Positions 6,459-8,406 of a stretch of DNA of 8,406 nt are shown here, in pieces. The translations under genes were made by a program, and so were the position numbers. Under the pieces are notes generated by a model, which ran no database searches, had not been told where the DNA came from, and saw only the letters and a list, made by a program, of their open reading frames with translations. Numbering within the stretch: the first letter of the stretch is position 1; every line of letters starts with the position of its first letter. This stretch comes from Candidatus Sulfotelmatobacter sp. (GTDB taxonomy: Bacteria > Acidobacteriota > Terriglobia > Terriglobales > Acidobacteriaceae), in contig JASICF010000240.1 of NCBI GenBank assembly GCA_030044775.1, forward strand, positions 1 to 8,406, in the 5' to 3' direction.

Positions 6459-6476
6459 TCCCCATTTTACCGGGGA
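6459..6476 (-). promoter_or_regulatory. Hairpin covering the ribosome binding site of the TPR gene
   Basis: On the minus-strand RNA, UCCCC (6476-6472) can pair with GGGGA (6463-6459), with an 8-nt loop. GGGGA is the only ribosome-binding-like sequence before the ATG at 6455, so the stem would hide it. Five base pairs, four of them G-C, give modest stability. Confidence 0.35.
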
Positions 6477-6510
6477 CAGTCAGAGTTTAAAACAAGCAGC
6501 GACTTTGCAG

Positions 6511-6546
6511 AAAAAAGAGCCACTCAACCCTGTAGTTGAGCGGCTC
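6511..6546 (-). terminator. Rho-independent terminator of the OmpA-family gene
   Basis: Read on the minus strand, GAGCCGCTCAAC and GTTGAGTGGCTC form a 12-bp stem (one G-U pair) with the 6-nt loop TACAGG, followed directly by TTTTTT (6516-6511). It lies 51 bases after the lipoprotein stop codon. On the plus strand the stem has an A-C mismatch and no T-run, so it acts in one direction only. Confidence 0.92.
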
Positions 6547-6557
6547 AGTTTGGCGAA

Positions 6558-6576
6558 TCCTCCTGGGGAGGGAGGA
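6558..6576. repeat. Small inverted repeat after the OmpA-family gene
   Basis: TCCTCC (6558-6563) and GGAGGA (6571-6576) form a 6-bp stem with a 7-nt loop, between the lipoprotein stop and its terminator. It has no T-run. It might protect the mRNA 3' end or be incidental. Confidence 0.3.
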
Positions 6577-6596
6577 AACGTAGTGACATCCGAACA

Positions 6597-7328
6597 TCAC
6601 ATTGAAGACGGATTATTTTGCCCGGCTGTAGCCGGGGCCGTATCGCTCACCTGGTTGGTCATGAGCCGGACGTCCACCCGGCGATTGTCGGCCCGACCGG
6701 CCGCGGTCTTATTGGATTCGATCGGCTTATCTTTTCCCAGTCCGATGACATAGATTTTGTGGGCCGGCACGTTGTACTTTGACGCCAGATACTGAATTAC
6801 CGAATCCGCCCGGCGCTGGCTCAAGCCGTAGTTATACTCGTTGGAGCCGACCGAATCCGTGCTGCCTTCCAAAGCGATGATGTATCCCTTGGTACTGGCG
6901 ATCGAACCGGCAAGCTGATCGAGAGCGTCTTTCGCTTTGGGGGTCAGATTGTCCTTATTGAAGCCGAACTTCACTGAAGTCTCCGCCACGGCGTGGTAAT
7001 TGTCGAGATTCTCGACCGTATTGCTAAGGACACCGACGCGGCCGTTGGCGGCATCTGCGGTCTGCTGCGCCGTAGTCGCGGTCTGATTCGCGGCCTGCGC
7101 CTTCTGTTCTACATCAGCAGTCTTCGCGTTCACGGCGGCGATGCCAGCCTGCGCGCGCGCATCGACATCTTTAATCTCTTTGCTGTTCTGTGCCGTCATA
7201 TCATCAAGTTCATTGGTCTTGTTGATAAGCGGTGTGGTCTGTTGCTTGACATAATTCTTGGTGGTGCAACCGACCGTCGCAACCATCGCGGCTGCCAATA
7301 GAATCGACAACGAAGCGCGGGTCATCAT
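6597..7328 (-). CDS. OmpA/Pal-family lipoprotein, peptidoglycan-binding
   Basis: The 243-residue protein has a lipoprotein signal peptide (ATVGC, lipidated Cys21). Next come about 85 Ala/Gln/Thr/Asp-rich residues with heptad-like spacing (25-110), resembling the Lpp-like or SlyB-like helical stalk of some OmpA-family lipoproteins. The OmpA C-terminal domain spans about 117-225: SVKFGFNKDNLTPKAKDAL, LEGSTDSVGSNEYNYGLSQ (153-171), RRADSVIQYL, then GKDKPIESN and GRADNRRVDVRL (211-222). Asp158 and Arg216/217 are the conserved positions expected to contact diaminopimelate in peptidoglycan. The usual GHTD is GSTD here. The product should tether the outer membrane to the cell wall. The start is the first of two ATGs, 5 nt after AAGGAG (7334-7339). 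No tolB precedes it; a GNAT gene is divergent. Transcription ends at the terminator at 6511-6546. Confidence 0.93.
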   Translation of the reverse strand: MMTRASLSILLAAAMVATVGCTTKNYVKQQTTPLINKTNELDDMTAQNSKEIKDVDARAQAGIAAVNAKTADVEQKAQAANQTATTAQQTADAANGRVGVLSNTVENLDNYHAVAETSVKFGFNKDNLTPKAKDALDQLAGSIASTKGYIIALEGSTDSVGSNEYNYGLSQRRADSVIQYLASKYNVPAHKIYVIGLGKDKPIESNKTAAGRADNRRVDVRLMTNQVSDTAPATAGQNNPSSM

Positions 7329-7333
7329 TGGAG

Positions 7334-7339
7334 CTCCTT
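7334..7339 (-). promoter_or_regulatory. Ribosome binding site of the OmpA-family lipoprotein
   Basis: The minus strand reads AAGGAG, 5 nt before the first of two consecutive ATG codons (7326-7328). This is a strong site, consistent with an abundant envelope protein. Confidence 0.75.
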
Positions 7340-7383
7340 CATATCGTTCATAATTTTTCTCAATGCAATCTTAAATTCCGATA

Positions 7384-7393
7384 GCATTAATGC
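7384..7393. repeat. 10-bp perfect palindrome upstream of the OmpA-family gene
   Basis: GCATTAATGC is its own reverse complement. It lies 56 bases before the lipoprotein start codon, where a promoter or operator could be. No good -35/-10 pair was found around it. Confidence 0.35.
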
Positions 7394-7408
7394 CTGGGAC
7401 AGAAAACC

Positions 7409-7434
7409 CGGGAAGGGCAACCTACCCATTCCCG
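7409..7434 (-). promoter_or_regulatory. Hairpin in the probable ompA leader
   Basis: CGGGAA (7409-7414) pairs with TTCCCG (7429-7434), and GGG (7415-7417) with CCC (7425-7427), leaving one bulged A and a 7-nt loop. On the minus strand the stem is followed by GGTTTTC. It may be a 5' leader structure, a weak attenuator, or incidental. Confidence 0.35.
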
Positions 7435-7462
7435 CCAAGTACTTTTGCACGGCAGATGCCAG

Positions 7463-7491
7463 TTGGCCATACAGTTTTTTCCCTATATAAC
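7463..7491 (+). promoter_or_regulatory. Candidate sigma-70 promoter for the GNAT gene
   Basis: TTGGCC (7463-7468, 4 of 6 to consensus) and TATAAC (7486-7491, 5 of 6) are separated by 17 bp. The predicted start near 7498 leaves a leader of about 80 nt before ATG 7581. Confidence 0.5.
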
Positions 7492-7503
7492 TATACAGTT
7501 TTT
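7469..7503. repeat. 11-bp direct repeat flanking the candidate -10 box
   Basis: ATACAGTTTTT occurs at 7469-7479 and 7493-7503, 24 bases from start to start. The first copy is in the spacer of the candidate promoter and the second covers its start site, so they could be paired binding sites for a regulator. Confidence 0.55.
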
Positions 7504-7580
7504 CAATAACTTAGAAAGATAACGACAAGAAACGCGCAAGCCTGGGTAGACACAAAAGACGAAAAAAGCCAACATCCGTC

Positions 7581-8150
7581 ATGGAAAATTTATACGGTAG
7601 CGGCGCAGCGGGGAGCGTCCAGCTCGTACTGGAAACTGCCCGGCTGAAGCTGCGTACTTACTCGAAGACCGACATTGCCGAGCTGGTCCCGCTGATCGGA
7701 GCACGCGAGGTCGCGGCCACAACGCTGCGCATTCCCTATCCATACTCCGAGAAAGACGCGATTGAATTCATCGCGGCCTCGGAGAGCGACTCGGAGCGTC
7801 GTCTCGCCATTATCCAGCGTACTGACGGGCGGCTCATCGGCGGGGTCGGGTTGCGCCTGGCGTCGCAGCATCAGCATGCCGAACTCGGTTATTGGCTAGG
7901 AGTGCCCTATTGGGGTAAGGGTTATGCGACGGAGGCGGCACGCGAGATGTTACGTTACGGATTTGAGGATCTTCATCTGCATCGCATTTTCGCGTCGCAT
8001 TTCAACAACAACCCGGCGTCTGGCAGAATTCTAAAGAAACTGGGGATGCGCTATGAAGGCTGCCAGCGAGAACAGTTTCGCAAGTGGGATCAGTTTCTCG
8101 ATTCCGAGCTCTATGGAATGTTGCGACAGGAATGGGATGCCGCCAAGTAA
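7581..8150 (+). CDS. GNAT acetyltransferase, RimJ/RimL type
   Basis: This 189-residue cytoplasmic enzyme should transfer an acetyl group from acetyl-CoA to an amine. It begins with LETARLKLRTYSKTDIAEL (17-35), the usual entry of the Acetyltransf_3 family. The acetyl-CoA site is ELGYWLGVPYWGKGYATEAA (101-120), with WGKGYATEA as the pyrophosphate-binding loop. HRIFASHFNNNPASGRILKKLGM (134-156) is the family's second core motif. Relatives acetylate ribosomal protein N-termini or small molecules such as antibiotics or amino-acid toxins; the substrate cannot be read from sequence. No clear Shine-Dalgarno site precedes the ATG and no alternative start is better. It is divergent from the OmpA-family gene. 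Confidence 0.9.
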   Translation: MENLYGSGAAGSVQLVLETARLKLRTYSKTDIAELVPLIGAREVAATTLRIPYPYSEKDAIEFIAASESDSERRLAIIQRTDGRLIGGVGLRLASQHQHAELGYWLGVPYWGKGYATEAAREMLRYGFEDLHLHRIFASHFNNNPASGRILKKLGMRYEGCQREQFRKWDQFLDSELYGMLRQEWDAAK

Positions 8151-8186
8151 GAAAGACGGCGCGCAATGAGTCGGGCAGGCGAATCT

Positions 8187-8251
8187 CACGGCCGTGTCCT
8201 AATAGTAGGACACTACCCACGGCCACCGCTTGATTCCCGGGAACAGTGGCC
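8187..8251. repeat. Cluster of overlapping palindromes after the GNAT gene
   Basis: Four elements interlock. CACGGCCGTG (8187-8196) is a perfect palindrome. GTGTCCTA-ATAG-TAGGACAC (8194-8213) is a perfect 8-bp hairpin. CACGGCC recurs at 8218-8224 and pairs with GGCCGTG (8190-8196). GGCCAC (8221-8226) pairs with GTGGCC (8246-8251) around the palindrome TTCCCGGGAA (8234-8243). Several pairings exclude each other. No T-run follows directly (five T at 8270-8274 are 18 nt away), so it is not a normal terminator of the GNAT gene. Confidence 0.7.
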
Positions 8252-8315
8252 AGCTTGCCTCACGATGAGTTTTTCCGATACGCCGGCGTTCGGCTAGCTC
8301 GGGCGGCAATATGAT

Positions 8316-8406
8316 CTAAGCTGTGACCTCGCCGCCAGGGGGTCCGTAAAATACGCGCCACACGGCGAAATCCCTCGAAGTGTCTTCGATTTGATGCTCA
8401 ATCCCT
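8316..8406 (-). CDS. Possible C-terminal fragment of a gene cut by the window edge
   Basis: On the minus strand a frame enters from the right edge and stays open for 29 codons to a TAG at 8316-8318. It reads ...DFAVWRVFYGPPGGEVTA, which looks like a plausible protein end. Another minus frame and two plus frames are also open here and the stretch is short, so this is weak. An inverted repeat GGCGGC/GCCGCC (8302-8307 and 8331-8336) overlaps the end of the frame. Confidence 0.22.
   Translation of the reverse strand, partial: GIEHQIEDTSRDFAVWRVFYGPPGGEVTA

Noticed and set aside
6039..6539. Plus-strand 166-codon frame opposite the TPR gene
   Set aside because: Its Arg/Leu repeats (LLRR...) are the complement of the Q/S/P repeat. 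It also runs through the strong minus-strand terminator.
6564..6576. G-rich run near 6565-6575 as a possible G-quadruplex
   Set aside because: Only three guanine runs are present, and one has just two bases. A small hairpin explains the symmetry better.
8246..8274. GTGGCC hairpin plus TTTTT as a terminator of the GNAT gene
   Set aside because: The T-run starts 18 nt after the stem, too far for intrinsic termination.

Overview
The window looks like an ordinary chromosomal stretch from an Acidobacteriota bacterium, probably class Terriglobia. This rests on protein style rather than a marker gene. The clues are a secreted coiled-coil protein with a VFDNDNLP motif, a TPR protein with a WDPHKA..DVEVGDFYF lead-in, a two-domain PilZ protein, and a DinB-like protein. 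There are no rRNA or tRNA genes, CRISPR arrays, transposases, integrases or phage genes. Everything annotated points to a Gram-negative envelope with type IV pilus or type II secretion functions.

Positions 1-3549: a PilZ-domain protein on the minus strand (40-738) is divergent, across a 342-bp gap, from a tight plus-strand cluster. The cluster holds a prepilin peptidase (pilD, 1081-2001), a membrane-anchored PAS protein whose start overlaps the pilD stop (1998-2873), and a secreted coiled-coil protein (2893-3549). The PAS protein carries a histidine-kinase dimerisation segment whose histidine is replaced by leucine, and it has no ATPase domain. c-di-GMP sensing, prepilin processing and a non-catalytic sensor therefore sit side by side.

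Positions 3570-5646: a DinB-fold protein (minus) converges on that cluster. It is divergent from a plus-strand lipoprotein gene (4165-4890), followed by a TetR-family regulator with a TTG start (5017-5646). A 17-nt palindrome lies in the gap between the last two.

Positions 5682-7328 (minus strand): an OmpA/Pal-type lipoprotein (6597-7328) is followed by a strong intrinsic terminator and then a secreted TPR protein with a Q/S/P-rich pentapeptide repeat (5682-6455). The pair recalls pal-cpoB, with the coiled coil moved onto the OmpA partner. Both probably act at the peptidoglycan and outer membrane.

Positions 7329-8406: a divergent regulatory region leads to a RimJ/RimL-type GNAT acetyltransferase (7581-8150). 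It holds direct repeats around a plausible promoter and a hairpin in the likely ompA leader. The last 256 bases contain a dense set of overlapping palindromes and possibly the C-terminus of a minus-strand gene cut by the window edge.

I do not see a clear new multi-gene system. The most interesting items are the dead histidine-kinase-like PAS protein coupled to pilD and the palindrome cluster at 8187-8251.
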